Shown in pieces: positions 42,701-45,700 of a stretch of 64,000 nt of DNA (position 1 is the first letter of the stretch; every line of letters starts with the position of its first letter). The position numbers and the translations under genes are program-made. The notes below the pieces were generated by a model that worked only from the letters and a program-made list of their open reading frames with translations, did not search any database and was not told the origin of the DNA. Source of the stretch: Deltaproteobacteria bacterium (GTDB lineage Bacteria; UBA10199; JACPAL01); the NCBI GenBank assembly GCA_016180845.1, contig JACPAK010000003.1, forward strand, positions 186,001 to 250,000, written 5' to 3'.

Positions 42701-45700
42701 TTGTGGCCAGTCGCCCAACCGATCCCTCTCTCCGTACAACGCCGCAGGTCCTGATCCGCCGTCTCGATGCGACAGGATCACCGGACGTCTCTGACCTCGG
42801 CACGCTGCTCGAAGTAGGCGGGACTAGTGGATTCACACCGGTCAACCGACTCAGGACGACCTCTTCCTCCAACGGGACGGTTGAACTGCAGGCGCATGTC
42901 GGCCGACTCGCAAGCGCCGGTTTGCAAATCGAAATCTCAACAACACCGGTCGAATTGAATCAGCTCATGATCGACTGGAAGCGGACCTGTAATTCCAATA
43001 GCAACAAGATCACACTCGGTGGAGACTGTAACGGCGATGTCACTCAACCGACGTTCCGTGTCCAAAAGGCTCGCGCCGGTGAGGATGGAGACATCCCGCT
43101 GACACAGGCAAATCTGGTCTCATATGCGACATTTACCGGGGATGATACCCGCTCCCTGCTGACCGAAAACGGCGATGATGCGTATGACGGGCTTATTTCC
43201 TTCAATGCCCCGGCCAATACCACCCGTATCCCGACAAATTTCTCAAGTCTGGGTCATTCTCAATTTGTCACCGTCGTGACCGGACAGGAAAACAAGGGAA
43301 CCATTCAGGCAACAGAAAATGGAGCTGGGGTCCTCCAACTCAGACCTGCCTCTGGGGTCGATGATGGTGACTTTGTCGTCGTCAACCAAGACCTCCCAGT
43401 GAATTTCATCCCTCGAGCACTCGACATCGATCTCGGAAATAATTTTGGGGATCCGTTCGGCCGATCAGCCCTCCCGGAAAACGGACCGACCTCATTCCGT
43501 CTTCCGATCTGGTACAACGCCGCGGCCTCAACCGGCGGAATTGACCTCAGGATCTTCTTCGATCCGTTAATTATTGATACACCGTCGCACCTGCCCGACT
43601 GCGACGGGAGCTACGTCTTCCCGCAAATCACAGGAGCCAATGTTACCTGTCAGTACTGGGCACCGACCGATGCCGGAAATCCGGCGGTTCCATCCGGTCT
43701 TGCCACGATCAAGATGGACATCATCTTTCCGCCGGCAACCCCCTTGTCAGGAGGGGTGCGCAAGATCGCCGAGATCCAATTTAGTAAAGCGGCGGGGGCC
43801 GGTTGGAGTCCACTCCGGGGCAGAGTCAGGCCAAAGGGACCGGCGACTGACACAGGCACCGGAATTGTTGTGCCCGATCTCTTGCCCAGTGTATACGCGG
43901 ATATCGTTGCCGGCGCCGGCGACATTGACCCTGCCCCTCACTACGGAGATGTGGATGACGACAGGGCGGTAGATATCAACGACATCATCGCAACAAACTT
44001 CGCCGCGGCAACCGATACCACGAGAGACACAATCGTCCCTGAAGGGGGTTCGCGACATGGAGACCTCCCCTACTTCGATATCTACACCGATGGCGCGCTA
44101 AACTCCTACGACGGTCGTTACACCAGCCTGATGGCGAGTGAGGCGCTCCACGCAGTCACCGGATATGACGACGGCACGAATCCTCCACAACCGATCGTCC
44201 GCTATCCATACAATAGTGATAATACAAGGGCACTGTTTGTCGCTCAACTCTGGTCCAAGGTCTTTACCGGGAGTACCCAGCGGCATCCGGATCCTGCCAA
44301 GACAAAGGTCTTCTTTGAGATTGATCATCCTGCTGCAGCGAGCTGGACCTACCGTTCGGCGACAGGCACATCGCTCACTCCAAACTTTGAGGGAGGGGGA
44401 GCAAGGACAAGGATTCGAGCGGTTAATGGTAGCGCGGGAACTTGGGCGATCGATATTACCGGCATGACCGGAAGCGGTAGCAACATCCCGGTCGCGGTGA
44501 TTGTAGAGACATACAGAGATTCGGCTCGCACCCAGCTGATCCGCAAGTCATCGTTCCTCGAAACCCCGTATGTTTCGGGAACAACCTTCCGCGGAATCAC
44601 GAGCTTCAGTTACAGCCCAACCGGCGCTGGTGGGCCTGTCTCCTGTGATTCAGACTCTGAATGCACCGGCGGAGAGCGTTGCATCGGAGGTTATTGTGGT
44701 AGTGGACAGGATTGCGAGGACAATGGCGGTTGTCCGGCTGATGAGAGGTGTGACCTGTCGAGACATGGCGTCAGCATGGGTGGCACCTGTATCAGCGTCT
44801 GTGGTGATGTGACCTGCAGCGCTGCAGACACATGTGCCCGGACAGCGGATCATCAAGCCTCCTGCGTAATCAACGCGACCTGCAGTAGTGGAAGTTTATG
44901 CACCTCAGGGTTCAGGGCCGGCCGTTGTTGTGCGAGTTGCTCATCAAGCCCCCTCAGCAGCTGCTCCAGTCCCTCCTGCCCTGTCGGACACTCGTTCAAC
45001 GCAACATTCAATCTCTGTGCAGAGCTCCGGTGTCAGTTCAACTCAGAATGTTCCGGAGAACAGATCTGTGCCTCTGGAACCTGCCAAGGAGGGGAAAGTT
45101 GCACCAGCACCGGAACCTGCAGTGCTGCCGGACAGATCTGTGGCCCGACCGGTGTCTGCACCGGTGGCGGAAGCTGTTTTGAACCGATTGATTGTGGCAA
45201 TTTTTCGCAATGCAATACAACAACACAAGCCTGTGATTCCTGTGGTGAAAATCAATGTCGCCGCGCCGATGGCTTTTCAGCCTGTGGGACCGGAAGCAGC
45301 TGCATGCCTTGTGATCCCGCGACGCAAGACTGCGTCGGTGAATGTCCCGCCGGTCTTGTCTTCGATCCGAACAGCCGTTCCTGTGTCGAACTCACTGCAT
45401 GCGCATCGGACAACCCGATCGATTGGGATCCGCGACCCGATGTCACATTTGACTTCGACGATCTGAGGCCGATGCTCGATGACGATATTTCACAATCCCA
45501 TCTCTACTTTGTCTCTCGGGAAAACGGTACCGATGGGACCTCGGATACCCCTGCCACCTGGTCAATCAACCGACCGGGGAGGACAATTGCTGAGGCAATC
45601 GATGCGGTCAAGGCAAGACAACGCGAGATCTGTGGAACAAGCTCTGCAAGCACCTGTCGTACCACATTGCATTCAAGCTCACAAAATATGTTCCGGATCT